From the NCBI GenBank assembly GCA_018241765.1, contig JAFEDD010000002.1:221778-285777 (forward strand): 64,000 nucleotides of DNA, given 5' to 3'. Origin of the DNA: Pseudomonadota bacterium. Its GTDB lineage: Bacteria > Pseudomonadota > Gammaproteobacteria > Burkholderiales > Casimicrobiaceae. The notes beneath the pieces are model-generated. The model saw only the letters and a list, made by a program, of their open reading frames with translations. It searched no databases and had not been told where the DNA came from. Shown here piece after piece: positions 33,477 to 43,201 of this stretch. The position numbers and the translations under genes are program-made. Position 1 is the first letter of the stretch, and the number at the start of each line of letters is the position of its first letter.

Positions 33477-35256
33477 CCAAATCCCGGTGCGATCCGCGTT
33501 CGACGAGATGCCCATCGGCGAAGACAAAGATCTCGTCGACATCGCGAATCGCGCTCAGGCGGTGCGCGACCTGTACGATGGTGTGCGTACCGCCCAGTGA
33601 ACGGATCGTCGCCTGCACCGCACGCTCGGACTCGCTATCGAGCGCCGAGGTGGCTTCATCGAACAGCAGGATCGGCGCCCGCTTGTAGAGCGCGCGCGCG
33701 ATGGCGACGCGCTGTCGTTGACCGCCGGACAGCAAGCCTCCGCCTTCGCCGACGGGTGTATCGAACGCGCTCGGTAGCGCCGCAATGAATTCCGCCGCAC
33801 CCGCGGCCTCCGCAGCCCACTGCACGCGGGCTCTGTCGATTTCCTCGCTGGCCACGCCAAAAGCAATGTTGGCGGCCACCGAATCGCTGATCAGTAGCAC
33901 ATCCTGCGACACGAGCGCGACGTCGCTGCGCAGCGCGGCGAGGCCAATCTCGCTGACCGGAACGCCGTCGATCCGGATGACGCCGCGGTTCGGCGCATAA
34001 AAGCCGGCGATCAGGGCGAGCGCACTGCTTTTGCCGCCGCCGGATGCGCCGACGAAGGCGACGCGCTGCCCGGCGGCGATTTCCAGCGAAACGTCGGTCA
34101 GCGCGTCGCGGTCACGCCCGGCATAGCGCAGGCTGACCCCTTCGAACGCGATCGCCCCATGCACCGCCGGCGCGTCGGGTTGAGTGTCGAGCGCCTCGTC
34201 CGCCTCGTCGAGCACCGCAAACAGCGACGTCGCCGCGGCGAGCCCGCGCTGAAGCACCGCGTTGACCGAGGACAGACTCTTCGTCGGCGGCAGCAGCGAC
34301 AGCAGCGCGGTGAAAAAGATGAAGAAGTCGCCGGCCGTCATGGCTTGGCGTTGCCCCTCGATGATGGCAAGGGCAACGATGCCGGCGATCGCGATCGAGA
34401 CGACGAGATGCATCAGCGGTGCGCTGGCGGCATTGGCTGTCTCCTGCCGCATGATGGTGCGACGGACCGCGTCCGCGCGTTCGGTGAACGATGAACCCAT
34501 GCGCTGGAATGCGGCATAGATCTTTACCGCTCGCTGATTGCTGAGCGCTTCATCGGTGAAGCGCGCCAGCTCACCCATTTGCGTCTGCAAGGCGACACTC
34601 GCCGCGCGAAGGCGGCGCGTCATCGCGCGCACGACGACGGCGACCACCGGCGCGATGACGAATACGCCGAGGGTTAGGCGCCAACTCACCGACGCCATCA
34701 TGGCGATCGCCGCCACGAGCTTCAGCGAATCCTGCACCAGCGTCGTCAGCGCCTGACTGGTAACGGCGCCGACTTGTTGCGCATCGTAGGTGATCTTTGA
34801 TGTCAACTCGGCCGTCGCATTGCGATCGAAAAAGGCGCTTGGGAGGCGGAGCAGGTGTGCAAACACGTGGCTCCGCAGGTCGAACACGACCCGGCTCGCC
34901 ACCCAATGCAACGCGAAGTCACCCAAAAAGTTGGCCGCGCTGCGCACGGCGAACAGTGCCACCAGCAAGACGGGAAACCAAAGAATCGGAATGGCCTGCA
35001 AGGCCTCGCTGACCGGCCCGAGGAACCCGCGTGCCAGGGCGCTTCGCGTCGCCGCAGCGCCGTTGTCCGCTGACGACACGAACGCGCGATCGAGAATCTG
35101 CGAGAACGCGATCTGAATGAGCGGCTCGAGCAGCGACACGCTTGCGAGCATGGCCATGCCGGCAACGAGGCGCGTACGCCACGGGCGTACGAAAGAGAGC
35201 AGGCGCCGGTAGCGACGCCAGTCGGAATGCGCGTTGGGCATGCCGGATTGTTGCAT
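33427..35256 (-). CDS. msbA: lipid A/ABC exporter, MsbA-like
   Basis: A roughly 609-residue half-transporter: an N-terminal six-helix exporter domain and a C-terminal ATPase with Walker A FVGASGGGKSSALALIAGF, ABC signature LLSGGQRQRVAIARAL and Walker B ILLFDEATSALDSES. It probably flips lipid A-core across the inner membrane. The start is ambiguous (ATG 35256 or 35241), neither with a strong ribosome site. Its last 50 bp overlap the end of the convergent WecA-WbpM fusion gene. Assignment to msbA rather than another multidrug exporter rests on length and envelope context. Confidence 0.88.
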   Translation of the reverse strand: MQQSGMPNAHSDWRRYRRLLSFVRPWRTRLVAGMAMLASVSLLEPLIQIAFSQILDRAFVSSADNGAAATRSALARGFLGPVSEALQAIPILWFPVLLVALFAVRSAANFLGDFALHWVASRVVFDLRSHVFAHLLRLPSAFFDRNATAELTSKITYDAQQVGAVTSQALTTLVQDSLKLVAAIAMMASVSWRLTLGVFVIAPVVAVVVRAMTRRLRAASVALQTQMGELARFTDEALSNQRAVKIYAAFQRMGSSFTERADAVRRTIMRQETANAASAPLMHLVVSIAIAGIVALAIIEGQRQAMTAGDFFIFFTALLSLLPPTKSLSSVNAVLQRGLAAATSLFAVLDEADEALDTQPDAPAVHGAIAFEGVSLRYAGRDRDALTDVSLEIAAGQRVAFVGASGGGKSSALALIAGFYAPNRGVIRIDGVPVSEIGLAALRSDVALVSQDVLLISDSVAANIAFGVASEEIDRARVQWAAEAAGAAEFIAALPSAFDTPVGEGGGLLSGGQRQRVAIARALYKRAPILLFDEATSALDSESERAVQATIRSLGGTHTIVQVAHRLSAIRDVDEIFVFADGHLVERGSHRDLVNAGGTYAALVTAPVG

Positions 35257-35280
35257 GCGTTCGCTAAAATTGGCGTTGAA

Positions 35281-35515
35281 GCAAGGTGCCTGCGCGCGTA
35301 TCGGGAGCGATGTCGCGCGCCAGGTGAAACGGGAAAGCGGTGAGTCGCGCTGGCGCGCGACGAAGCCGCTACTGCCCCCGCAACGGTAAGTCGCAATCGC
35401 GGATTGCAGGTATCGCGGCGTCTCTCGCACGAGAGGCGCTGTCGTGCAGCCACTGGAACGCTCACTTCCGGGAAGGCGCAATCACTCGCGGCGACGAGTC
35501 CGGAGACCGGCCTCG
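35281..35515 (+). promoter_or_regulatory. cobalamin (B12) riboswitch
   Basis: The leader has the cobalamin aptamer elements in order: AGGTGCC (P1 side, 35284), GGTGAAACGGGAAAGCGGTGA (35333-35343 region), CCGCTACTGCCCCCGCAACGGTAA (split around 35366-35389), the B12 box AGCCACTGG...GGGAAGGC (about 35448-35477) and GTCCGGAGACCGGCC closing the structure. It directly precedes btuB, so adenosylcobalamin binding should reduce uptake gene expression. The remaining 167 nt to the btuB start must hold the expression platform. It shares the gap with the divergent msbA promoter. Confidence 0.95.
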
Positions 35516-35682
35516 CTTTGCCTTCGTCGCCCTCGGATGAAGGCCAGTCGCCTTACGTGCGGGGACGCATGGGGCCGTCTCCGTTGCAACGCGCGTTCGC
35601 CGCGTTGTCGAGTCGCCCACCACGCCCGAGCACGATGGCAAGTCGTCACGCCGGGCGGAGGGCTCGGCTCATCGGGAATACC

Positions 35683-37566
35683 ATGTTCACTCCAGCCACA
35701 CCCAACCCGCAGCCCGCCGGGCTGTCGATTTCCTCTCGTCGGTCGCGCCGCCGCCCCGTGTCGCCTCTCGCGTTGTCCATGATGGTCGCGGGCGTGCTCA
35801 CGATGGAGGCGACCGCGCAGACCGCTCCGCCCACCGCCAGCACGCTGGAGACGGTCGTCGTGACGGCGACCCGCTCAGCGGAGGACGTCGACCATGTGCT
35901 GCGCGACGTCTCTGTCATCGACGGAGCAACCCTGCGGGCCAACGGTGTCGTCGATATCGCCGATGCGTTGCGCGCGTTGCCCGGAGTCGAGTTGTCACTG
36001 ACCGGCCCCGGCGCGACGCCGGCGATTTTCCTGCGCGGCGCCAACAGCAATCAGACACTCATCCTCGTCGACGGTCAGCGCATCTCGTCGTCCTACAGCG
36101 GTCTTGCTGCGCTTCAGCATCTGAATGTCGACCAGATCGAGCGCATCGAAGTGTTACGTGGTCCGGCCGCCAGCCTCTACGGCGCGGACGCGATCGGTGG
36201 CGTCATCCAGGTCATCACTCGACGCGACCGCAACCTCGGCGTGCGCGCCGCCATCGGGGAATGGAGTTCGCATCAGTTGAGCGTCAACGCGGGCCTCGGC
36301 AATGCCGACAACGGGCTCAGCCTGACGGTGGCGCAAAACGCATCGCGTGGCTACAACGCAATCGTCAATCAGGCGGACTTCAGCTACAACCCTGATCGCG
36401 ATGGCTATCGATTCACCACCCTTCAACTGAACGGCAACTGGACCCCGACGCCAACGCTCAAGCTTGGGCTGAGTGCCTTTGAGTCGCGCGGCAACGTGCA
36501 GTATGACGGAGGGCCGGGGTACGACGACCGCATTCGCTCGCGCGTCAGCAACATTGCGGCAACCGCGGAGCTGACGCCGTCTTCGGCATGGAAGAGTTCG
36601 CTGCGCGTCGGCAGCTCGACGGACAGAGCAGCTTTCGATTCCGCCTACCCCGGCACCTATCAGACGCGCAACGACCAGTTCGCCTGGCAGAACGATCTTC
36701 GCGTGAATGCGATGTTGCGCCTGCTCGGGCTGCTCGAATCGCGGCGCGAGACGGTCAGCGGCAGCGACCCGCTGCCGGTCACGACGCGACGCACGCAGAG
36801 CGCCGTCGCGGGAGGGGATTTCGCGGCCGACGGCTGGCGCGCCAACGCGAGCGTGCGCATCGACGACAGCAACCAGTATGGCGCCAAGGTCACGGCCAAC
36901 GGCAGTGCGGGTTATCAGTTCGCGCCGCAATGGCGCGTGGTGTTCGGCGGTGGCAACAGCTTCAAGGCGCCGACGTTCAATGACCTCTACTACCCGGGCT
37001 TCGCCAATCCCAATTTGAAGCCCGAACGCGGCCAGAACGTGGAGGCGAGCGTCCGCTGGGCGTCACGCGACAGCAAGCTGTCGCTCACCGCGTACCACAA
37101 TCGGGTGCGTGATCTCATCGTGTTCCAGTGCGACGCCAACTACAACTGCGCACCGCAGAACGTCGCTACCGCGCGGCTGCAGGGCGTGACACTGGCGGCG
37201 GCCACGCGGCTCGGCGCCTGGCGCCTCGATGGCAACGTCGATTTCGGCAACCCGCGCGATACGACGAGCGATCGCCAGCTGGCGCGTCGGGCGCGCGAGC
37301 ACGGCGCGCTCCGCGTGTCAGGCGAGGTGCTCGGCGTGACGACTGGCGTCGAGTTGATCGCATCGGGAAAGCGCTTCGATAACGCCGGCAACACCCGCGT
37401 CCTGCCGGCCTACGCGCTGCTCAACCTGCATGCATCGAAGCAGATCGTGCCGGGTATGCGGCTCGCCGTGCGCGTCGAGAACGTAACCAATCGCGACTAC
37501 CAGCTCGCCTACGGTTACGCCACGGGCGGTCGGCGCGCGTGGCTCGAACTGTCACTCGATCGCTGA
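35683..37566 (+). CDS. btuB: TonB-dependent cobalamin receptor
   Basis: A 627-residue outer-membrane receptor: an extended basic N-terminus with a hydrophobic signal segment (PLALSMMVAGVLTMEATAQ), TonB box ETVVVTATRS, plug domain (LPGVELSLTGPG, IFLRGANSNQTLILVDGQRI, IEVLRGPAASLYGADAIGGVIQVI in parts) and a 22-strand barrel. The cobalamin riboswitch upstream supports the B12 substrate. The ATG at 35683 is the most plausible start, with only weak GGGAA before it. Oddly, the last strand ends LELSLDR rather than in the usual aromatic residue. It overlaps btuF by TGATG. Confidence 0.93.
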   Translation: MFTPATPNPQPAGLSISSRRSRRRPVSPLALSMMVAGVLTMEATAQTAPPTASTLETVVVTATRSAEDVDHVLRDVSVIDGATLRANGVVDIADALRALPGVELSLTGPGATPAIFLRGANSNQTLILVDGQRISSSYSGLAALQHLNVDQIERIEVLRGPAASLYGADAIGGVIQVITRRDRNLGVRAAIGEWSSHQLSVNAGLGNADNGLSLTVAQNASRGYNAIVNQADFSYNPDRDGYRFTTLQLNGNWTPTPTLKLGLSAFESRGNVQYDGGPGYDDRIRSRVSNIAATAELTPSSAWKSSLRVGSSTDRAAFDSAYPGTYQTRNDQFAWQNDLRVNAMLRLLGLLESRRETVSGSDPLPVTTRRTQSAVAGGDFAADGWRANASVRIDDSNQYGAKVTANGSAGYQFAPQWRVVFGGGNSFKAPTFNDLYYPGFANPNLKPERGQNVEASVRWASRDSKLSLTAYHNRVRDLIVFQCDANYNCAPQNVATARLQGVTLAAATRLGAWRLDGNVDFGNPRDTTSDRQLARRAREHGALRVSGEVLGVTTGVELIASGKRFDNAGNTRVLPAYALLNLHASKQIVPGMRLAVRVENVTNRDYQLAYGYATGGRRAWLELSLDR

Positions 37567-38462
37567 TGGCTGCGCGTGCGCCGTGGCACCGGCCTTGTGC
37601 GGCCTGGTGTCTGGCATGGTTCGCGGCTCTTGCGGCGGGCGCCGCCTACGGCGCCGCCGCGACCACCGAGCCCGTCCCGGCGCCTCGCCGCATCGTGAGC
37701 ATCGCGCCGCATGCAACCGAGCTCCTGTTCTCGGCCGGTGTGGGCGATCGGGTGGTCGCCGACAGCGAGGCGAGCGACTACCCGGAGGCGACGCGGTCGT
37801 TGCCCAAGGTCAGCAGCTATCGCGGCAGCAACGTCGAGGCGATTGCCGCCCTCAAGCCCGACCTCGTCGTCGTGTGGCCGAGCGGCAATCGGCACGCCGA
37901 CATCGCGGCATTGCAGCGCCTGGGCATTCGTGTCTACGCCAGTGAATTCGACACACTGGAGAGCATCATTGCCGAGCAGCGGCACTTCGGCTCCTGGGTG
38001 GAGGACCCCGCGCGGCGGGCGATTGCCTTGCGCGAGGCGGACGCCGCAGCGGCGCGCCTCGCGGCGTTGCGCGAGCGATACCGCTCGGCGCGCCGCGTGC
38101 GGGTGTTCTATCAGCTCGGCGTGGCGCGGCTCTTCACGCTGTCCGATCGTCACGTCATCGGGCAGGCGCTCGACGTCTGCGGCGCCGACAACGTGTTCGG
38201 CGCGCTCTCGGTGCCGGCGCCCGAGGTGTCGGCCGAAGCGGTGCTGGCGGCACGCCCGGACGCCGTCGTCGTGGCCGATGCCAAGGCGTTGGCTGCTGCC
38301 CGTCGTCAGTGGAATGAGGCAAAGCTTTATCCGGCAGCCCAGATTTCCGAGCGTGTCGTTGCGGCCGATGGCGAGCGCTTGCACCGCCCGACGCTGCGCA
38401 CCTTTGCAGCGGTTGACGCGCTGTGTCGGGCCATCGATGCCGTGCGTTCGACGCTGCGCTGA
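37566..38462 (+). CDS. btuF: periplasmic cobalamin-binding protein
   Basis: A 298-residue precursor with a signal peptide (CAAWCLAWFAALAAGAAYGAA) and a class III substrate-binding fold: RRIVSIAPHATELLFSAGVGDRVV, then KPDLVVVWPSG, VYASEFDTLESI and a C-terminal lobe. It should receive B12 from BtuB. The ATG overlaps the btuB stop, so both are under the riboswitch. The ABC permease and ATPase (btuC, btuD) are not in this window. Confidence 0.92.
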   Translation: MAARAPWHRPCAAWCLAWFAALAAGAAYGAAATTEPVPAPRRIVSIAPHATELLFSAGVGDRVVADSEASDYPEATRSLPKVSSYRGSNVEAIAALKPDLVVVWPSGNRHADIAALQRLGIRVYASEFDTLESIIAEQRHFGSWVEDPARRAIALREADAAAARLAALRERYRSARRVRVFYQLGVARLFTLSDRHVIGQALDVCGADNVFGALSVPAPEVSAEAVLAARPDAVVVADAKALAAARRQWNEAKLYPAAQISERVVAADGERLHRPTLRTFAAVDALCRAIDAVRSTLR

Positions 38463-38528
38463 ACCGGTCATTGCGGCGCTCGGCTAGCATCACCCCTGAG
38501 ACATCGTGGAAATTCTCGGGCGCAACGC

Positions 38529-39131
38529 ATGAGCAAGGCATTCACTCGTGAATCGTCCGACAGCGAGGGCGACGAGGATGACATCGAGCTGCCGCCGCTG
38601 CCGGCGGGCACGCGCAACTACATGACGCCCGGCGGGCATGCGCGTCTGAAGGCGGAGCTCGAGCATCTGACGCGGGTCGAGCGACCCGAGGTGACCCGCG
38701 TCGTGTCGTGGGCGGCGGGCAACGGCGATCGCAGCGAAAACGGCGACTATCTTTACGGCAAGCGGCGCCTGCGAGAAATCGACCGCCGCACGCGCTATCT
38801 GGTCAAGCGGCTCGATGCCGCCGAGGTGATCGACCCGAGTGCGCGCGATACCGATCAGGTGTTTTTTGGCGCGACGGTCACGGTGTGCAACGCCAAGGGC
38901 GAGGAGCGAACCATTGCCATCGTGGGGCTGGACGAAGTGGATCCCGAGCGCGGCTACGTGAGTTGGATCAGCCCGATGGCGCGGGCGCTGACGAAGGGGC
39001 GCGCCGGCGACACCGTGACGCTGCGCACACCGGCAGGCGTCGAAGAGCTGGACATCGTCGAGGTTGCCTACGTTGCGCTCGACACGCACCTCGCACCGCG
39101 CCACACCCAACTGGGCGGCGAAAAAAGTTGA
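38529..39131 (+). CDS. greB: transcription elongation factor GreB
   Basis: A 200-residue Gre factor that rescues backtracked RNA polymerase by stimulating transcript cleavage. An acidic N-terminal extension (SDSEGDEDDIELPPLP) precedes the coiled-coil start NYMTPGGHARLKAELEHL, the tip region NGDRSENGDYLYGKRRLREID and the C-terminal FKBP-like domain (FFGATVTVCNAKGEERTIAIVG). The YMTP and EYxYGKRRL-like features indicate GreB rather than GreA. Confidence 0.95.
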   Translation: MSKAFTRESSDSEGDEDDIELPPLPAGTRNYMTPGGHARLKAELEHLTRVERPEVTRVVSWAAGNGDRSENGDYLYGKRRLREIDRRTRYLVKRLDAAEVIDPSARDTDQVFFGATVTVCNAKGEERTIAIVGLDEVDPERGYVSWISPMARALTKGRAGDTVTLRTPAGVEELDIVEVAYVALDTHLAPRHTQLGGEKS

Positions 39132-39176
39132 GCGAATGTTCGCGCAGCGAGGGCATGGAGTTGGTATAGTTACCAG

Positions 39177-39437
39177 ATGCCTCCGGAACCGACGCCAACG
39201 TCACTCGAACTCTTGGAAAGCGCGCTCAAGGAAGCGCTGTCGCGCCTTCAGGCGCTCAGTGCCGAGAACGTGCGGCTGCGTGACGAGTTGGCCGAGCGCG
39301 GCGAGCGCATGCGGCTCGCCGGAAGCAAGCTGCGCGTGGTGGCCGAGCGTCTTCCACGCCCGGCGGAGGCGTCATCCGAGCGCGGACACGACGCAGCCAA
39401 GGCTGCCGTCCTGACGACACAGATCAAGGCGGCATGA
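39177..39437 (+). CDS. ZapB-like coiled-coil cell division protein
   Basis: An 86-residue protein with a heptad-type coiled coil (LELLESALKEALSRLQALSAENVRLRDELAE, residues about 9-40) typical of the small ZapB/TIGR02449 proteins that bind ZapA at the Z ring. It overlaps zapA by ATGA. An extended -10, TGGTATAGT (TATAGT at 39165-39170), lies only 6 bp before the ATG, so the message may be leaderless. The function is inferred from the coiled coil and the zapA neighbour. Confidence 0.75.
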   Translation: MPPEPTPTSLELLESALKEALSRLQALSAENVRLRDELAERGERMRLAGSKLRVVAERLPRPAEASSERGHDAAKAAVLTTQIKAA

Positions 39438-39718
39438 CCGCCACACTGGCCGCGACGATCAAGGGGCGCACGTTTCGTCTGGCAGCGCCGGACGGTGAAG
39501 CGCGCTCGCTGGCCGACGCCATTGCCGTGGTCGAAGCGCAATGTTCGTTGATCGTGCAGAAGCAGCCCGGCGCCGAGATCGAACGGGTATTGCTGCTGGC
39601 CGCGCTCGAACTGGCCGCGCAGCGACCGACGGGTGCGCTCGATCCTGCCGTCGAAACGCGTCTCGCGGCGATGGCGGCGAGCGTCAAGGGCGTGCTCGAC
39701 GAAACGTCGCCGCGCTGA
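39434..39718 (+). CDS. zapA: cell division protein ZapA
   Basis: A 94-residue ZapA-family protein that crosslinks FtsZ filaments. It has the N-terminal beta-strand domain (ATIKGRTFRLAAPDGEARSLADAIAVVE) and a C-terminal helical part (IERVLLLAALELAAQ...VETRLAAMAASVKGVLDE). Together with the preceding coiled-coil protein and the 6S RNA directly downstream it repeats the zapA-ssrS arrangement found widely in proteobacteria. Confidence 0.88.
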   Translation: MTATLAATIKGRTFRLAAPDGEARSLADAIAVVEAQCSLIVQKQPGAEIERVLLLAALELAAQRPTGALDPAVETRLAAMAASVKGVLDETSPR

Positions 39719-39766
39719 ACGCTTCGCGGCTTCGGCGCACCGTTGCGGAACGCGTAGAATCAAGAC

Positions 39767-39970
39767 GCTCCTGCGCTGTGCGATGCGGCCGAAGATGTCT
39801 TTGAACCAATGCGCATGTCGCGAGGATGCCTCGACTATCCTGACCGTGTGCGCGGCTCGCCGCTGGTGCCTTGGCATCGATGGCGTCAGTTGTACCTGGT
39901 AGTCAGGGTGGAGGTGTCCGACTCTTGAACCTCGGTTCAAGATGACGGCTGTGACGGCGTGCGCGGGAGC
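39767..39970 (+). ncRNA. ssrS: 6S RNA
   Basis: About 200 nt. A closing helix pairs CTCCTGCGC (39768-39776) with GCGCGGGAG (39961-39969), with a large internal region between them, and the characteristic hairpin CTTGAACC-TC-GGTTCAAG lies at 39924-39941. TAGAAT (39755-39760) is a good -10 ending 6 bp before the predicted 5' end. 6S RNA binds sigma70 RNA polymerase as a promoter mimic. Its place right after zapA fits the conserved context. Ends are predicted from the helix, not mapped. Confidence 0.92.
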
Positions 39971-39983
39971 CTTCGAATTCACC

Positions 39984-40013
39984 GACGGGGAGCGTGGCTC
40001 CCCGTCTTCTTTT
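39984..40013 (+). terminator. intrinsic terminator after 6S RNA
   Basis: GACGGGGAGC-GTG-GCTCCCCGTC is a perfect 10-bp stem with a 3-nt loop, followed by TTCTTTT. It ends 10 bp before the EVE-domain gene start, leaving its ribosome site GGAGCGAG just behind the T-run. Confidence 0.9.
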
Positions 40014-40023
40014 GGAGCGAGCG

Positions 40024-40494
40024 ATGCGCCACTGGTTGATGAAGTCCGAACCCGATGAGTACAGCATCGAGGATCTCGAACGCGACGGCCGCAGCGCATG
40101 GTTCGGTGTGCGCAACTATCAGGCGCGCAATTTCATGCGCGACGAAATGCGCATCGGTGACCTCGCGTTCTTCTATCACTCGAGTTGCCCGGCGCCGGGT
40201 ATCGCGGGCATCTGCCAAATCGCAAGCGCCGCGATGCCGGACGCCACGCAGTTCGACCGTTCCAGTGACTACTTCGATGCCAAGGCCACGCCGGCGGCGC
40301 CCATCTGGTATTGCGTCGAGGTCGCCTTCGTGCGCCGGTTTCCGCTGATCGCGCTTGCGTCGTTGCGGGCGTCGCCTGCGTTGGCGTCGTTGCGCATCCT
40401 GCAGCGGGGCAATCGCCTGTCGATCACTCCCGTCACCGAACCGGAATGGCAAACCATCGAGCGGCAATGGATGTCGGGCGAGTCGCGGCGCTGA
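40024..40494 (+). CDS. EVE-domain protein
   Basis: A 156-residue EVE-domain protein (thymocyte nuclear protein 1 type), a PUA/YTH-like fold thought to read modified nucleic acid bases. The family start HWLMKSEPDEYSIEDLERDG is clear, followed by WFGVRNYQARNFMRDEM, GDLAFFYHSSC and the C-terminal LSITPVTEPEWQTI. The ATG at 40024 fits the family N-terminus. The ligand in bacteria is not established. Confidence 0.92.
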   Translation: MRHWLMKSEPDEYSIEDLERDGRSAWFGVRNYQARNFMRDEMRIGDLAFFYHSSCPAPGIAGICQIASAAMPDATQFDRSSDYFDAKATPAAPIWYCVEVAFVRRFPLIALASLRASPALASLRILQRGNRLSITPVTEPEWQTIERQWMSGESRR

Positions 40495-40627
40495 ACGGAC
40501 AGCGTCCATCGGGCGGCCAAGCGCAGCGGGAAAATCGAAGACAGGGCATTGGCGCTGCCGGTGGCGAGCGTAGACTTGCTGCATCGCGTCGATCATGGCG
40601 CCTTCGCGCGCTTGTGCCCGTCCACGC

Positions 40628-41440
40628 ATGGAATACCTGAACGTCTGGTTTCTGGCCTACATCGCCCTGGGCGTGCTGGTGGGTTTTCTGGCGGGGCTGC
40701 TCGGCATCGGCGGCGGCATGACGATGGTGCCGATCCTCGCCATTCTGTTTCCGGCGCAGGGCTTTCCCTTCGAGACGAAGATGCAGGTGATTCTCGCCAC
40801 GTCGATGGCGACCATCATCTTCACCTCCTTGTCCTCGGTGCGCGCACATCATGCACGGGGCGCCGTCGATTGGCGGGTGCTCTGGACGATGGCGCCGGGC
40901 ATTCTGCTCGGCAGCATGGTCGGCACGCGCATCGTCGCAATGCTCTCCACGCTCTTCCTCGCGGTGTTCTTCACCTGTTTTCTGTTCTACACCGGCACCC
41001 AGATGCTGCTGAACTTCAAGCCGAAGGCGCACCGCACGCTGCCCGGCACCGCCGGGCTCTTTGCCGCCGGCATACTGGTCGGCTTCCTGTCGGCGATGGT
41101 TGGCGCCGGCGGAGGTTTCTTCTCGGTGCCGTTTCTGCTCTGGTGCAACGTCTCCGCCCATACCGCCATCGGGACGTCGGCCGCACTCGGCTTTCCGATT
41201 GCCGTCTTCACGACGATCGGCAACATCGTCAACGGCTGGAACGTGCCGAACGTGCCACAACCGGCACTCGGCTACATCTACCTGCCGGCGCTGGTCGGCA
41301 TCTCCGCGGCCAGCGTCGTCGTCGCGCCTTACGGTGCGCGACTGTCGCACAAGCTTCCGGTGGCCACGCTGAAGCGCATTTTTGCCGTGCTGCTCTACGT
41401 GCTCGGGTTGCGCATGCTGTGGGGCGTGCTGATGCAATGA
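40628..41440 (+). CDS. TauE/SafE (TSUP) family permease
   Basis: A 270-residue inner-membrane protein with seven or eight hydrophobic segments and the internal duplication of the TSUP family: [20 protein letters not shown] near the N-terminus and [21 protein letters not shown] in the second half. Family members export sulfite, sulfoacetate or other organosulfur anions. The ATG at 40628 places the first helix right after the start. No sulfur genes adjoin it, so the substrate is open. Confidence 0.9.
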   Translation: MEYLNVWFLAYIALGVLVGFLAGLLGIGGGMTMVPILAILFPAQGFPFETKMQVILATSMATIIFTSLSSVRAHHARGAVDWRVLWTMAPGILLGSMVGTRIVAMLSTLFLAVFFTCFLFYTGTQMLLNFKPKAHRTLPGTAGLFAAGILVGFLSAMVGAGGGFFSVPFLLWCNVSAHTAIGTSAALGFPIAVFTTIGNIVNGWNVPNVPQPALGYIYLPALVGISAASVVVAPYGARLSHKLPVATLKRIFAVLLYVLGLRMLWGVLMQ

Positions 41441-41501
41441 TCGCCACGCCGATCCCGTGGCGCGGCTACACTCTCGCGCGTCGTTGTTCCGGTGCGCCGA
41501 C

Positions 41502-42161
41502 GTGACACGTCCGAATCATCCCATCCGCCTCGTCGTCGGCCTTGGCAATCCCGGGCCCGACTATGAGCGCACGCGACACAATGCAGGCTTCTGGTTCGCC
41601 GAGGATGTTGCGCACGAGCTTGGGGCGACGTTCTCGCATGAACGCAAGTTCGGCGGGTTGCTCGCGCGGGGGGGTACCGGGGCGGGCGAAGTGCGGGTGC
41701 TGCTGCCGCAGACCTTCATGAATCTCTCCGGGCAGAGCGTGGCGCAGGTCGCGCGCTTCTTTGGCATCGAGACCGCCGAAATTCTCGTCGCCCACGATGA
41801 GCTTGATCTGCCGGCGGGCGAGGTCAAGCTCAAGTTCGGTGGCGGGCATGCCGGACACAACGGTCTGCGCGACATTCAGGCGCGACTGGGCAGCGGCGAC
41901 TATTGGCGGCTGCGCATCGGCATCGGGCATCCGCGCGACAGCGCCAACGCACGGCAGCCGGTGGCGGACTGGGTGCTGCAACGACCGCGCCGCGACGAGC
42001 AGGACGCGATCGAAGCGGCCATCGAGCGTTCGCTCGCGCAGTGGCGGTTCATGGCGGCGGGCGATTTCGATCATGCCGTCAAGCAGCTGCATACGACGCC
42101 GAAGCGCGCGCCCGTGGCTCTCGCGGAAGCGTCGCCGCCGAAACCGGATCCTCGGGCATGA
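41502..42161 (+). CDS. pth: peptidyl-tRNA hydrolase
   Basis: A 219-residue enzyme releasing peptides from drop-off peptidyl-tRNAs. Signature [24 protein letters not shown] contains the catalytic histidine (H26); [25 protein letters not shown] and [14 protein letters not shown] follow. The GTG at 41502 is chosen because it places the motif at the usual distance. The C-terminus has about 20 extra Ala/Pro residues. Its stop overlaps the next gene start (ATGA). Confidence 0.95.
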   Translation: MTRPNHPIRLVVGLGNPGPDYERTRHNAGFWFAEDVAHELGATFSHERKFGGLLARGGTGAGEVRVLLPQTFMNLSGQSVAQVARFFGIETAEILVAHDELDLPAGEVKLKFGGGHAGHNGLRDIQARLGSGDYWRLRIGIGHPRDSANARQPVADWVLQRPRRDEQDAIEAAIERSLAQWRFMAAGDFDHAVKQLHTTPKRAPVALAEASPPKPDPRA

Positions 42162-43168
42162 GGGCGCTGGCGATGACGCGGTGGCCGAGGCTGCCGCGGA
42201 TCGCCGTGACGCTGATGTTGACGCTGCTGGCGGCCGCGAGCGCGAGAGCCTTCGATCTGCAGGGGCATCGCGGAGCGCGGGGCTTGGCGCCGGAGAACAC
42301 GCTGGCGGCATTCTCCGAGGCGCTCGCGCTGGGCGTGACGACGCTCGAGCTCGATGTCGGGATCACGCGCGATGGCGTGCTCGTCGTGTCGCACGATCGC
42401 TATCTGAACGCCGACATCACGCGCGACGCGCAGGGAGAATTCCTGGCGACGCGCGGGCCGGTGATCGCGTCGCTGCCGTTGGCCGAATTGCAGCGCTACG
42501 ACGTAGGCCGCATCAAGCCGGGCAGCGCCTATGCCCGTGTCTTTGCCGAGCAGCGCGGGCGCGATGGCGAACGCATCCCGACGCTCGCGGCTGTGTTCGA
42601 TCTCGCGGCGAAGCGGGGCGCCAACGTGCGCTTCAACATCGAAACCAAGGTGTCGCCGCTGGCCGCTGACGAGACGCTGCCGCCCGAGCCTTTCGTGCGC
42701 GCGCTGATCGCGGCGATTCGCCGCGCGAAGCTCGCCGATCGTGTGACCATCCAGTCGTTTGATTGGCGCACGTTGCAGATCGCGCAACGGCAGGCGCCGG
42801 AGATCGCCACCGTGTATCTGAGCAACGAGCAGGGCGCGGGCGATACGGTGCGGCGCGCCGCGACGAACGGTTCGCCGTGGCTTGCCGGATTGTCGCTCGC
42901 GGAGCATGGCGGTTCGTTGCCGCGGCTGGTGCGCGCAGCGGGCGGACGCATCTGGTCGCCCAATTTCCGCGATCTGACGTTGCAGCAGGTCGAAGAGGCG
43001 CACACGCTTGGGCTCAGCGTGATCGCGTGGACGGTGAACGACATGAATGACGCCGCGCGGCTGCTCGACTGGGGCGTCGACGGCATCATCAGCGATTACC
43101 CCGATCGCCTGCGCGCGTTGCTGAAGTCGCGCGGCATGGCGCTTCCGACGGCGTATCCGCCGCCGTAG
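42158..43168 (+). CDS. periplasmic glycerophosphodiester phosphodiesterase
   Basis: A 336-residue GDPD-family enzyme with a signal peptide ([17 protein letters not shown]), hence periplasmic, like GlpQ. Catalytic elements: [17 protein letters not shown] (His and Glu), [21 protein letters not shown] (metal ligands and second His), FNIETK and the C-terminal [27 protein letters not shown]. It hydrolyses glycerophosphodiesters to glycerol-3-phosphate and an alcohol. It overlaps pth by four bases. The first of two Met codons (42158) is used. Confidence 0.92.
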   Translation: MRALAMTRWPRLPRIAVTLMLTLLAAASARAFDLQGHRGARGLAPENTLAAFSEALALGVTTLELDVGITRDGVLVVSHDRYLNADITRDAQGEFLATRGPVIASLPLAELQRYDVGRIKPGSAYARVFAEQRGRDGERIPTLAAVFDLAAKRGANVRFNIETKVSPLAADETLPPEPFVRALIAAIRRAKLADRVTIQSFDWRTLQIAQRQAPEIATVYLSNEQGAGDTVRRAATNGSPWLAGLSLAEHGGSLPRLVRAAGGRIWSPNFRDLTLQQVEEAHTLGLSVIAWTVNDMNDAARLLDWGVDGIISDYPDRLRALLKSRGMALPTAYPPP

Positions 43169-43201
43169 TCAGACGGCGCGCGGGCTCGGCGGCGTGCGTG
43201 G

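Noticed and set aside
39121..39131. AAAAAAGTTG at the greB end as a further copy of the palindromic repeat
   Set aside because: Only the terminal octamer matches; the arms and the AAAGTCGA centre are absent.
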